NCBI GenBank assembly: GCA_014281115.1
Contig: JACONQ010000011.1
Coordinates: 992,001-1,056,000, forward strand
Source of the DNA: Laburnicola sp. R22_1
Taxonomy: Eukaryota; Ascomycota; Dothideomycetes; Pleosporales; Didymosphaeriaceae
Direction: 5' to 3'
DNA length: 64,000 nt
Under the pieces are notes generated by a model. That model did not search any database. It had not been told where the DNA came from and worked only from the letters and a program-made list of their open reading frames with translations. Positions 36,553 to 48,229 of the stretch are shown here, in pieces. The position numbers were made by a program, and so were the translations under genes. Positions within the stretch are counted from its first letter, which is position 1. The number at the start of each line of letters is the position of its first letter.

Positions 36553-38272
36553 TGTACGACATGAAGTGGTGGAATGCAAGGGTGTGCAAACGACTTGCCC
36601 ATGACTTGGACGACCACATCATCTCGCTACCGCAGAAGAGGAAGGAGATGAGAAGACATGAAGAGCGTCGTGGAGCGAGGCATGTAATAATGTTCAGATA
36701 TGTACGATGACAGTGGGTTGGTTTCATTGCTTTCGCAAGGGCGCAGGGCGTTGGGATCGTGTGGATACGGATACGTGTCTGGGGCCACGGGGCAGACGCG
36801 TGCCTTTTGTTCTCTTACCATTTTTACTACCTGTCTTTCCAGGTTTATTCCGGAGGCGGGCATGGGATGGTTCAGGCTTCGCTGCGGGTTTTTCTTTTCT
36901 TTTTATCTGTTGGCCGTGGGTGTGCGTACGCGGTGGGAGAGTCCGATTTGATACCCCCCGTGTTCTCGTTGGTATTATCCGTCTATCTACGACTTGCAAT
37001 TCTATCTACTTCATGCATTGCTGCTTCTATGTATGTATGTTTGTATTAGCAGCACATGCACGTTTTGAGCCTCTTATTGCGTCTCTATTGCGATCTCATC
37101 TATATTACACTGCAATGCGCATCTATCCAGGAATCGGGGCATATGTGTCATGTGAGACTCTCCAAGCCTTGGAGCACGCACTCTACATGAAGCGGAGCGA
37201 CGCCTTGGATGAGAAAAAGACGTTGCAATAAATACGTGGCATACCGTTGTCCAAGGCGAACCGCGGCAAGTTGTCATGTGAGGCGGAGCGCGCCGGGCGC
37301 ACGCCCGCCTCGGCGCCTCGGAGTCCGGCAGCGGCGCTAAAACGAGGCGCGCGATGCTGTTTCAGGTTCTGGAGGGATCCGAATGACAGACTGACAGGTG
37401 ACGGGGCGTAGCGCTTGCTTGGTGTGCGCTTATCGTGGAGAGGAATGTGATGCATGGTGGTGGCTATGTTTGGAAGGGGGTTGGGGTTGCAGACTTGCCG
37501 TTGGAGTGAAGGTGGAGGGAGGGTGGAATGAGACTTCATACGTGTGGTTTGGCCAGCGTGGATTCTGGACGGATTCTAGGGGAAATGGCATGCGAGGGTT
37601 GATCTGATCGTCGAGCCTGAAACAGCGCACCAGGCCAATCTGAGCCCGAGGAGAGAATTACGCGGACCTTCGCATGCCCCAGGCCGTGTTTTTTGGCCTT
37701 GGGCCGCGGCGCCCCGCTCCCTGCGACGCCTCATCCGCTCCTACGCCTTGAGCTTCAGAGGGTTCATGCTCGTGTCCTTCTAATTACCTCCGGTTCACCA
37801 CGCCTCTGGAAGGGAAAGTGCCCGAGGTATCCTCTTTGTCTATTTCTCCGCCGCCCTGTTCTGGCTTGAAAGCCCTCCCTGCTTCCGGGACGCTCCTTGA
37901 TGGAGATCGCTGTGCCGTTTTGTTTCGAGCCGAGCGTGGAATCATAGACGCCTTCTTTCTCATACGCCCAGAAGAGAGGTCATCTACTTGCCGGAATTTG
38001 AGGGTTGCATGGTTGCGCGGTGCGGCTCGTGAGATTTGACGCCTTCTCTGCTTGCTTTCTCCTTTGTTGTACTTGCATCAGCCTTTGCTTTCTTACGCTC
38101 CTTGAGCTGAGGTATCTCGACGATCCTCACGTCTCCCTTTGTTACCCTACGCCGGTCGACCCGAACACCTGCACGGCCAGGTAGCGTCCGACTCGACATT
38201 GACCTATAAGGGCCACGCCATTCTATTCACCAGGAGGAACATTGGCTTCTAGCGCTCAGCTAGGGTTTGAGG
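36553..38272. other. 1.7-kb gap after the kinesin gene
   Basis: Contains the 3' region of the kinesin gene and, towards 38200, the promoter of the glycosyltransferase. Frames of 60-170 codons occur on both strands but show neither domains nor consistent splice sites. Nothing I can support as a gene. Confidence 0.4.
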
Positions 38273-40174
38273 ATGCTCAACCAGGCGACGCAGAAGTTTA
38301 CCAAGATGCATGCGAGACGGAATCCGAATAACCTGCAGGTTTCGTCAACGGCCTCGTACTCGCAACTGAGCCCTTCGATAGCGTCGGCATCGTTCCTTTC
38401 CCCTACCGTCGCATCCCGAAGAGACCTTTTATCGCCATCACCGCCGCTTTCGCCGAGTCTACCGTCGCTAGTACCGAGGCATGGGAAGAAGCAGCCTTCG
38501 ACGAGTCACACAGGATTGGTGAAGCGGTTGCTTGTCGGTTGCTGCGGTGCTGCTTTACTAGTATGGCTCGTCATACGCCAGATATATGCCTATCAAGACC
38601 AATCGATGAGTTATCAGGAAGATGCTGGAGACTGGGAGATGGTGGGTGGTAATCTTCTGCCAGAAGAGCCATCGGCGGTGATAGTACAGGATCTCAAGGG
38701 CAAACCACGGTGGACCATATCGATTCCGCCAACACATGAGTTTCCCTTAAAACCGGCACAGTATCGCGATATCTGCCAACAGTCTATGGATATGTCGAAA
38801 CAATTGCGTCAAGACGCGAACAGTGGCATCGCTAAGCGGATGCTTAACTACAATCAGAAAGACAAATACTACATTGATATTCCTGAAGCGGAACAACAGG
38901 CTTTGCTGCCACAGTCAAAAGCGAAGGGCAGACCGAAGGGCTTCGTGGACGATGAGGCGATTGCGAACAAGGAGTCTGCGGATGGGCTAAAGGTATGCGA
39001 CAAGACCTTGACATATGTCATGGAGACGGAGGATGCTGGCTTCGGTAACACGTTGCTACGCCTCTGGATGTCCTACGGTTTGGCCCAGGCCGAGAACCGA
39101 ACCTTCTTTATCGACGATACCCGATGGTATGTTACACCCCTACCCTTGATGGTTAACATGCTCGCCCGTCACAATGTTCATCACTGACTGGTCAACAGGC
39201 CCTACGGCAAATACTCAACCTACTTCCTGCCCCCTCCCGCTGCAGGATGTCTCCCCCCTCCACCATCCCACATGACGCCGTGCCCACACACCGCCCGCCA
39301 CCTGGTCGTATCCGGCGCTACAGTCACCTCATCTTTTGGCCACTCCTTCACAGAAGAATGGGAAGACCCCACAAAGCAATACGTGCAACGCCAGCGCAAG
39401 ATCTTCGGCCTCCTCCGCACCGGCTACGAAGCTCTCTTCAAACTCCGCAGCGATGACGCAACCTACGTCCTCGACCGCGCCCATTCCCTCTACGACCCCG
39501 TCGCAAAAGCCGGCGGCATAAGCATCGGCATCCACATCCGCCGCGGCGACAAACACCCTTACGAGTTCCAGTACCAGAAGGATTATATCCCCTTAACTCG
39601 CTACATGGACAGCGCGCGCGACCTCTACATCGAACGCATCGAGAACGCAAACACCAAAGCCAAGCTCCAGCGCAGCCTCGAAGAAAACACCCTCTTCGCA
39701 CGGCACACGACGACCAAGCTCGTGCTCGCCTCCGACGACCCCATCGTGTACGAATCCGGAGAACTAGGCCCCAACTCGCTCCGCGCCCAAGACCGCATCG
39801 TGCTCGCGACCAAAGCCGCGCTCGAAGCCGCCCAGGGCAAGAAGAACCCCTGGATCGACGAGATTACCGGCTGGGAAGGCGGTTTCTACCGCGACGTGTT
39901 TTTCAGTCTGGGTCAATCGGCTGCTAATGCGGAAGATGCGGCGAAGCACGATGCGGATAATGTGCCGGAGGCGGCGATGAATCTGCGCGAGTTGGTGGGG
40001 AGGGCGTATCTGATGGATTTGGCGGTGGTGAGTAGGGCGGATACGGTGGTGTGTACGGTTAGTAGTATCGGGTGTAGGCTGTTGGCTGTTATGATGGGGT
40101 GGGAGAGTGCGTTTGTGAAGAAGAATTGGGTTAATGTGGATGGGGAGTTTGATTGGAAGGGTATTGTTTGGTGA
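38273..40174 (+). CDS. GT23-like (alpha-1,6-fucosyltransferase-fold) type II membrane protein
   Basis: Exons 38273-39126 and 39199-40174 (72-bp intron) give 609 residues. ATG 38273 (MLNQATQKF) is the first start in frame. A single membrane anchor lies at about 86-105 (LLVGCCGAALLVWLVIRQIY) after a basic Ser-rich tail, as in Golgi type II enzymes. The luminal part has ETEDAGFGNTLLRLWMSYGLA and, near 395, GIHIRRGDKHPYEF, the nucleotide-sugar-binding H-x-R-R motif of the Fut8/NodZ group. Near the C-terminus is DLAVVSRADTVVCTVSSIGCRLLAVMMGW, matching the region that closes the donor site. It probably transfers a sugar in the secretory pathway. Fucose is not certain in fungi. Confidence 0.75.
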
Positions 40175-41100
40175 GGGGTTGGTGGGTGGTGGCGCTTTTC
40201 TTTTGTTGAGTGTAAGAGGGAGGTGTGCGTGGATGGTGTGCGTTTTTGATGAGATAAGATACCCTAGATTGTACATTCGTTGCTACTCATGATGTTTTAT
40301 TTTTGCATGGTGCATTAGGGGCTGGCGTTGTTGGCCGTGCGTGCGTGAGGAACCTTTATCGTACAATCACACAACCCAGCCAACATACACTCAGCCTAAT
40401 TCTTCGCGGAGATATAATCGTTTCAAGGCTTATGTTATCAGGCGCGCAGTGTGCACTGAGATGCTGCATGTGTTTGGTAGTCGCGTCGGGATTTCCACGT
40501 GCGTATGCGTGTGCTGCTAGGGTCAAGTCATGTCATGCATATGCATTAATCGCGTCTTGGGATTCAAGTTAGGTAGTCTACTCGCACGCTTGCGATTGTA
40601 TCTCGTACACGCCGTATTCAGAATCACGTCCTAGGTATACAGTGGTGCGCTTGTGCTTTTTTCGAAGGTTGGAAGAGGAGTGGTGAGAGCGGTTCCGGTG
40701 CGCGCTTGGTGCTGAGTAGTATTCCTTACGCCCTATACTATACAGTAGTGCGCTTACACTGCTGTTTCGAGGCTTAGAAGAGCCCTGGAGGGGCAGGACC
40801 GGCTCGGGTGTCGCGCTCGCCGGTGAGTAGGAGTTGTTTGGTTTGATTTGGGTTGATTGTTAAGCAAGAGGGTTGGTTGGTAACGTTGGTGATGGGGATG
40901 GATGTGAGTATGCGGGCTGAGCTAGTTGCTAGTCTCTAGATGCTATGTAAGGTGGAGCGTGGGGTCGGGGGTGCAGCATGGGAGCCGCATTGGGGATGCC
41001 TACCGTCTGGTGTTGGAGTGTTCGTCGCGAAGCTGGGAATGGGTATAAACGCTGAAGTACTCAGGGGGGCTGAAGGCTACTATAGGTACTACCATGACTA
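40175..41100. other. 0.9-kb gap with an imperfect direct repeat
   Basis: No gene seen. Two related stretches of about 90-100 bp, near 40638-40722 and 40745-40830, share TACAGT(G/A)GTGCGCTT at the start, a GAAGAG/GGACCGG-like middle and GGTGAGTAG/GCTGAGTAG at the end. They look like an old local duplication. The gap ends at element E. Confidence 0.45.
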
Positions 41101-43209
41101 ATCACCAAATGCACGACCCCACCAAATGCACGGTTTTGAAAAAATCCACGTAGTTTATCAACGCTCATAACTCCACCAATATTAACGCTATGGAGGCCGC
41201 GCTGACAGCAATTGAAAGCTTGCCAGCAGGCGAAAAGCCTAATTACACCAAAATTGCCAAATTATTTGGCGTTGAGCGATCAACTTTATCGCGGCGCGCG
41301 CGCGGGATTAATAAAAGCCACATAGAGAGGGCAAATGAGCAGAAATTTCTTAACACTACACAAGAAAAAGAGCTTGTAAACTACATATATAAGCTCAACA
41401 AGAGAGGCCTGCCTCCTACAAAGCAAATGATCCAAAATTTTGCAATAGAAATAGCCAGAAAAGAGCCAGGCAAAAACTAGGTTAAGCGCTTTATTGCCCG
41501 CAACAATATTGAGCTCATATCGCGATGGACTACTGGTATCAACGCCTGTCGCCACCGCGCTAATTCTGCTACCAAATACGCCTTATACTTTAAGCTTTTA
41601 GGCGACAAAATAACCCAGTACAATATCGACAGTCGCCATATGTACAATATGGATGAAAAAGGGTTCCTTATTAGAGTGCTCACCAAGATAAAAAGAGTGT
41701 TCTCGCGGCAGCTGTATGAGCAGGGCCCTCACAAGCAAATGCTCCAGGACGGCAATAGAGAGTGGGTAACAACAATTGCCTGTATTTGCGCCAACGGCAC
41801 CTCGCTGACGCCAGCCTTAATTTATCAAGCTACTACGGGCAATATACAAGACTCATGGCTTCAAGATTTTAATCCGCAACACCACAAGGCCTTTTTTGCG
41901 AGCTCATCAAGTGGGTGGACTAACAATGAGATTGGTTTAGCGTGGCTCAAACAAGTATTTGATCGTGAGACCAAGGAGAAAGCTCGTAGGGAGTACCAAC
42001 TACTCATACTTGATAGGCATAAGTCTTATATTACCATGCAATTTATCACGTACTGCAACAATAACAAAATACTCCTTACAACCTTCCCGCCACACGCTAC
42101 CCACACTCTCCAGCCTCTTGATGTGGCGATGTTCAAGCCTCTGAGTACGGCGTATACAAGAGAGCTCTCAGAGTTTATGTACAACTGCCAGGGCCTCTTA
42201 GCAATTACCAAACGCGACTTTTATCAACTCTTCAACGCCTCCTGGCAAAGGGCCTTTCAAGAAACAATAATACTCAAAGCTTTTAAGTGTACTAGGTTGT
42301 CACCTTATAACCCAAACACTATACTCAAGAAGTTTATCGCAGAGCACAAGAGCCCTCCCTCAAGTCAGAGTAGCTCGTTAAACCTCTCTAATTCTAATTG
42401 GCGTAAAGTACGGCAAATACTAAAGGACATTGTTGCAGAGGACCACGCTAAGGAGCGTAAACAGCTGTCGCAAAGTTATCACAAGCTTGAGATCAAATAC
42501 AGGATCCTTCAACACCAATACAATAGGCTTGAGCAAGCTTTTATCAACAAAAAGAGGCGCCGTCAACGTGGCAAGCCTCTCCTACTTGATAAACCTAATA
42601 ATTGGCATAGCGGCGCCGTATTTTACTCACCTAGCAAAGTTCAGAGGGCCGGCGAGAGGCAGGAGCAAATTAAGACTGATAAAAAGCTTCAACAACAACA
42701 ACTCTCAGAGGCTCAACACCAAAGGCTTCTCAAAAAGCAGGAGAAACAAGCTCTCAAAGAGGAGAGAGCTCGCGTACGTTTGGCGGCGCGAGAACTGAAG
42801 GCGCAAGCAAAAGAGGCCAAGGCTGCTGAGCGAGCTGAAAAGCTACTCCAAAAGCAGCTCGAAAAGCAACTTAAAGGTGATATACAATTGTCTAAAAAGG
42901 GTAATTGACAGAGCCTCAACCCTTGTACACCAAAAAAACAAGCTCTTAAGAGACCTGAGGCTACTATTGTTGATCAAGAGCCCACTGGAGAGAGGGTGCC
43001 CTCACCCGCCAGAGCCACGCGCACCCGTACTGTACAGCTCCCACAGCGTTATCGCAAGTAATTTATCATTGCGCAATGGTTTTACATGCTCCTACGAGTG
43101 CTACTGCAAAAAATCTAGTAATTTTACTATATATTTGGCGTTGTATAGGTTTTGGAGTGTTGCCCTTGGTGGCAAAAACGTGCATTTGGTGGGTCCGTGC
43201 ATTTGGTGG
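41101..43209 (+). mobile_element. Pogo/Fot-like DNA transposon E
   Basis: About 2.1 kb. Each terminal repeat holds two copies of CACCAAATGCACG separated by a few bases, in inverted orientation at the two ends (41103-41132 and 43178-43209). Likely TA sites are at 41099-41100 and 43210-43211. The left terminus has drifted, so limits are good to a few bases. Element D starts only a few bases further on. Its transposase is nearly intact. Confidence 0.8.
41190..43061 (+). pseudogene. Transposase of element E, two nonsense codons
   Basis: 624 codon positions from ATG 41190 to TAA 43059-43061, the same length as element B. Only two stops interrupt it: TAG at 41478-41480, where relatives have Trp (GKNWV), and TGA at 42906-42908 near the C-terminus. 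Domains in order: a helix-turn-helix (FGVERSTLSRR), a CENP-B type binding domain, and the DDE core with YNMDEKG, LLILDRHKSY and LQPLDV. All three Asp are kept, though the second motif differs from the usual DGHGSH. A charged C-terminal helix ends RTVQLPQRYRK. Read-through or a truncated product from 41640 could keep the catalytic core. The first stop is a TGG-to-TAG change typical of RIP. Confidence 0.87.
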
Positions 43210-43216
43210 TAAAATA

Positions 43217-45334
43217 CCGTGCCGACCTGGCTCGTGCCCCGCCCGGGCTTGTGCCCCATCACCAACATGCTCACCACCACAAGGATGAGGCTATTGTAAC
43301 AGCTACAAAAGGTATTATCGCGAGATTTTTTGTTGTAGCTACTCTATAAAGGAATTCGATCACTTTGTACTATCTATACTTAGCTGGAGTTTGGATAGTG
43401 CGGCCGCGGGAGTTGAGTTTAGGTGGAGCAGCTGGTGCAGCTTCTGGGGACGCCGCGCGAGCTGCAACACTACCTTTAGGTCGTTTTGGCTTGCGCTTTG
43501 TTAGAGGTGCTTTTAAAGCTTTACGCTTGCCGGTTTGGGTAATTATAGAGGCTTGCTGGGTGTTTTAAGTCGCTTTTCTAGCTGCCTGAGCAGCTGCCTG
43601 TTCAGCCTTCATCTGATCTCGCACTTCCTTAGCCCTCTATCGAGCCACACGACGCTCCTCTTTCTCTTGCTCTCGAAGTAACTTAGCAGCAGCTTGAAGC
43701 TCCTTTCTGCTCACTTTTGCAGCCCTCTCCTGCTCCTCTTAGTGTTGTTTTTCTGCCTCACGCTCACGTGCTTTCTCAACCTTAGAGGGCGACCAAAAGG
43801 TAGCACCACCATAGTATTCCTCCTCGCGCTGCAAGTCAAGAGGCTTTCCAGCGTTCTTGCGCTTCTTCTTTGCAGTAAGCATCTCCCTCAGGCCATCGTT
43901 CTCGTGCTGCAACACCTCATTTTGAACTTGAAGCTGGTGGAGCGTTTGGGAGAGCGACTTAGACTCCTCCGCCGTGGTATCCTTCACTGCAGAGCGTACA
44001 AGGCGCTCCATCCGACGCCACTCAGTTGGTAAGAGCGCTGAGGGCAGTTGCTCACTTTCATTGCCTCGTTTGCTAAAGCGTTTGAGTATAACGTTGGCGT
44101 CCATAGGGCATATACCAGTAGCTTTAAAAGCCTTGTAGACAAGATCTGTTATAAACATAAACTGCCACGCTCTCCAGAACAGTAAGAAGAAGTCTCCTTT
44201 CTAGACAGCCAGCAACCCTTGGGTCTTGAAGAGATAGGTAGAGAGCTCAGTAGAGTAGTTGCTTGAGAGAGGTTTAAAGCAAACAACGTCAAGAGGCTAA
44301 AGCGTGTGAGTAGAATGAGGGGGAAACACGGTCAGCAGTATACGGTGAGCTTCGCAGAATTCGATAAAGTCCATTAAGAGGTGACTGCCGTGGCCGTCAA
44401 GTATAAGGAGGCGCCAGTCTCTCTGCAGCCGCGCTTTCTGCTTTGTTTTGCGGTTGAACACCTGCTCAAGCCAGGCTAAACCAACGTCATTGTTCGTCCA
44501 TCCTATTGGTGAGGAGCTCACAAACACGTCGTGATTTCCAGCTTCAATCTCGTCTACCTATGAGGCTTGTAGTGTACTGTTTACTGACGAGTATATAAGG
44601 GCTGGCGGTAAAGTACTCCCATCTGCGCAAACAGTTGCCACGAGTGTCACCCACTCTCGTGAGCCATCTTGGAGTGATGCTCGCACTCTCTTTTGCTCCC
44701 ATTAAAGCCGACTAAACACCCATTTTAAGCGTCCCGTGACGCCAATCATAAAGCCCTTTTTATCCATATTATACGTGTTATGAGGCTGAACCTTATACTA
44801 AACGATCTTGTAATGCAGCAGCTCAAAGTACAACTCGTACTTGCGATGAGCGTTAGCTTGGTAGCGTACAACGTCCATACCAGCGCTCCATTTAGAGATA
44901 AGATAGTCGTGGTTGCGGTTGATGAAGCGCGAAACCCAGTTCTTGCCAACGTGCTTTTTCAATATATTTGACGCAAAATTTTGGATCATAGCTCTTATAG
45001 GAGGTAGCCCACGAGCTGTAAGCTCTCCAATATACTTGACGAGTCCCTCCTCTTGTTGTGGGCTGAGTAGTTGCTGAGACGCGTACCCATCCTGCCGGGA
45101 GCTTGTCGCGCCCTTACACCTTCTCCCCAGCGTTGAGCGATCAACACCATGTCTTTCTGCAATATTTTTGAGCGTATCATTATCTCCAGGTTCACGCGAT
45201 TTATATTCTGCAATCGCCTCGTCAATCGGTGCCATGGTGGTTGAGTTATCGCGTGTTGAAAATGATGAGATGGACGTGTTGGTGGGGTGGCTGGGGGCAC
45301 GAGCCCGGGCGGGGCACGAGCCAGGTCGGGACGG
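43217..45334 (-). mobile_element. Pogo/Fot-like DNA transposon D (RIP-damaged)
   Basis: 2118 bp with TA at 43215-43216 and 45335-45336. The inverted ends begin CCGTGCCGACCTGGCTCGTG and its close variant, followed by a repeated CCCGGGC(T)TGTGCCCC block. The right TA is shared with the foldback element F. The transposase runs on the minus strand and is broken by several stops. Closer to A and C than to E, judging by the shared TTAEESKSLSQTLH segment. Confidence 0.87.
43370..45235 (-). pseudogene. Transposase of element D, several stops
   Basis: Start MAPIDEAIAEYKSRE at 45235, natural stop TAG at 43370-43372, 622 codon positions in one frame. The helix-turn-helix part is open to 44798 (145 residues). 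Stops then break the DDE region, for instance before PLDVV, where Gln is expected. Clean pieces at 44297-44527 (SIGWTNNDVGLAWLEQVF-like, LLILDGHGSH) and 43739-44158 confirm the family. The first catalytic motif reads MDKKGF instead of MDEKGF. Dead. Confidence 0.85.
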
Positions 45335-45336
45335 TA

Positions 45337-46031
45337 CTGTGTCCGTGCACTCAACGCCCGGATTCAGTCAACGCCCGCCTTTTACTAGGAAAATCAAAGA
45401 AAATAAGCAACTTCACAGCTATATAACTCTTTAGCTAACTTTTTCTTTTTAAAAGCTTTCTTAATTAAAGTTATAGAGAAAGACTATCTCTATAACTCTA
45501 GAATTTTGGTTTTCTAATAATAATTAATTTTAAGAAAAAGTATAAAAGTACTAAAACTTAAGTCTCTAAATTTAAAAATAAATTTTTTTAGAAGTAAAGT
45601 ATGCTGTTTAGAATATAGTTTATATTAAGTTCTTTCTAATAAAACTATTAACTAGAAAGTTATATTATCTTTTATTTTTTTAAATAAAAAAATTAGGAAA
45701 GATAATCTATCTTCTTAAGTAGTCCTTTATAAAAAAAGTCTTAATATAAACTATATTCTAAACAGCATACTTTACTTCTAAAAAAATTTATTTTTAAATT
45801 TAGAGACTTAAGTTTTAGTACTTTTATACTTTTTCTTAAAATTAATTATTATTAGAAAACCAAAATTCTAGAGTTATAGAGATAGTCTTTCTCTATAACT
45901 TTAATTAAGAAAGCTTTTAAAAAGAAAAAGTAGCTAAAGAGTTATATAGCTGTGAAGTTGCTTATTTTCTTTGATTTTCCTAGTAAAAGGCGGGCGTTGA
46001 CTGAATCCGGGCGTTGAGTGCACGGACACAG
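45337..46031. mobile_element. 695-bp palindromic foldback element F (non-autonomous)
   Basis: TA at 45335-45336 and 46032-46033. The two arms, 45337-45629 and 45740-46031 (293 and 292 bp), are reverse complements with only one single-base indel that I can find; a 110-bp AT-rich spacer separates them. The outer about 45 bp of each arm are GC-rich and carry two CAACGCCCG motifs like those of element A. The rest is extremely AT-rich. There is no coding capacity. It looks like a MITE mobilised by a pogo-type transposase. As RNA or single-stranded DNA it would form a hairpin of almost 300 bp. Confidence 0.9.
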
Positions 46032-46033
46032 TA

Positions 46034-46375
46034 TGGTAGGGTTCTTGAACCGTTCTTCTGTACGCGCGTGCTCTACATTCTCTCAACACTCGCTTAATAA
46101 GTACCGCGCTCAATTTCCAGGTATTTACACAGGCATCGTTCATCTACGTATAACGCATCTTGTTGTATGTGAATTAGGCGGCCAGATGCGGTGATGCATA
46201 CGCCCCGCTAGGATGGAGTTACGATGGATTTGGTTATCCCCTGGGGCTTCACTCGATCCTACTCGCGCGTGTACCTCAACTAATCCTCTGCCACGGACCT
46301 CTTCTCGGGTATATAAGCTCCGCATTGGAGCCTCGTGTTTTCTCTTCATCGATCAGCTTCGTCCCTTCGTTCAAG
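46034..46375 (+). promoter_or_regulatory. Promoter region of the epoxide hydrolase, with TATA box
   Basis: 342 bp between element F and the start codon. TATATAAG at 46310-46317 lies 59 bp before the ATG and is the likely TATA box. The foldback element therefore ends only about 280 bp upstream of it and could affect expression or chromatin. Confidence 0.5.
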
Positions 46376-47703
46376 ATGCTTTCCCACCGTAGCTCTCCGA
46401 TCACTTCCATGGCATGGACTTTGGCTCTCCTTTCCCTGCTCACTGCTACCGTGACTGCCCTCCCGGTGGCTGATGAAGCTCCCAAGTATGAACCGCGACC
46501 ATACACTATCAACGTGGATCCAGCCCTCATCGAAGAAGCACGCGCCAAAGCCAGCAACTTCCGCCCGACCATCGATATCGAGGGACCTGTATGGGCCGAT
46601 GGTCCCCCAGCGAAGGAGATAAACGCATTCGCGAAGTATTGGGCGGAAGAGTACGACTGGTCCGCAGTGCAAGACGGGATTAACAAAAACTTCTCCCACT
46701 ATTACACAACTGTGCCAGCTCCAGGAGGAAGCTACGATGAGGATGTCGACCTGCACTTCATCCACCAGCGTAGCGAGAGAGAAGATGCAATCCCCGTACT
46801 CTGCCTCCATGGCTGGCCGTCCACAAGTCTGGAGTTTGCGAACATCATTCCCAGTCTCGTGAAACCTGACGACGACAGCCAGCCCGCCTTCCACGTCATT
46901 GTGCCCGATTTTCCTGGCTTTGGCTTCTCGCCCGCGCCTAAAAAGGCCGGTCTCGCGTCTCCAGAACACTCGACTGTCTTCGCTACCCTCATGGAACAGC
47001 TCGGCTATGACCGCTATGTCTTGTTCAGCACTGATCTCGGCTACGTCTCGGCGTTGAGCTTCGTAGTCGACTACAAGGAGCGCATCATCAACCACGTCAC
47101 AGACTTCTACCTCCCGCAGGCCACCGCAGCCGACAAGGCCCGCTTGGCTGCTAATGAAACCACGCCCGAAGAGACTGCCTTCATTAATTCTCAGAACGCC
47201 TTCTTCGCCGACCACTCCGCCTACTCCAATGTCCACTCCCAGCTCCCCCTGTCTCTCGCGTACGCACTGAACGACAGTCCCGTCGGTTTCCTCGCATGGG
47301 TTTACCAGCTGGCCTCCACAGTCGCCGACCACACCTACACAGCGCAGGACATCATTACCGACACACTGTTGCTCTACATCCCCGGCGTGTACGGCAACAT
47401 CAGGAGCTACAAGGAGCTTTTTTCTTCAGGCCACGCCGTCAAGGAGAACTTCACCGTGCCGACGAGCATTATCCAGTTTAGCGGTGCATCGCAGTACCCG
47501 GAGATTGATAGCTTCAACTTTGCTGTAAGTCCCTTTATTATCTTGCCAGTTTGTCTTGAATTAATGGTTATGTGTAGCCGCGTGATTGGATCGAGCGCAC
47601 TGCCAATGTCACGTATTTTAAACGCCATGATAGGGGTGGTCATTTCCCGGCGGCGCATGCGCCGGATTTGGTGTTGGAGGATCTGAGGGCTATCTTTAAG
47701 TAA
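46376..47703 (+). CDS. Secreted epoxide hydrolase (alpha/beta hydrolase, EHN type)
   Basis: Exons 46376-47524 and 47578-47703 (53-bp intron) give 424 residues. ATG 46376 starts a signal peptide (MAWTLALLSLLTATVTA after a short polar head), so the enzyme is probably secreted or vacuolar. The N-terminal EHN-type lid (YTINVDPALIEEARAKASNFR) is followed by the hydrolase core: oxyanion-hole HGWP at about 145, the nucleophile Asp in STDLGY at about 220, and the general-base His in GGHF at 405, which lies in the last exon. The family opens epoxides via an alkyl-enzyme ester on this Asp. The nucleophile elbow STDLGY departs from the common GGDWG, so activity or substrate may differ. Juvenile-hormone-type and fungal detoxifying enzymes are the nearest class. 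Confidence 0.88.
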
Positions 47704-48229
47704 ATGAGGATGAGCTCGTGTTGGATGTCTTTATGCGCGGAGGTAGGGGTTGTTGTTGGGAGTTGTATGTATATAACGTAGCGAGCTTCGTGTATATAGT
47801 TCATGGCAAGTTGCATACCAATATCAGTTCGATCTTCTGCATCATCACTGTCCACTCAGACTACGTTCGCGTAGGGCTCAACTCACTTCAAGCTCTCTAG
47901 TGCCCCGTACATCTCAGCATCAGGGTACATAATCGAGTGCCTCTGTACTGAAGATCGTCGTCGTGAGAGATTCTAACCTAGGTCGAGTCCGCACAATACA
48001 CAAGGAGGGGTAAAACAGGAGGCGCTAAACCCAGTACCTAGCACACAGTGGCAGTAACAACATACACAAAATCACGATAATTTCGTCGTCAACGTTCTGC
48101 ACGGCATCATCGTCGTCGGCGAGTGCCTCTGTACAATATCTATTTCAAAGTTTTCACGACAAGTTAACATTGTTTCTTCAATGAGCAAAACAAATTCGAT
48201 CCCCAGCCCAAAATAACGACGCCGCCCCC
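47704..48229. other. 0.5-kb gap after the epoxide hydrolase
   Basis: I see no coding sequence. It should contain the 3' end of the hydrolase transcript and the sequence beyond the last codon of the ATP-grasp relic. Confidence 0.4.

Noticed and set aside
46346..47332. 328-codon antisense frame in the epoxide hydrolase
   Set aside because: Mirror of a strongly supported gene with catalytic motifs on the plus strand.
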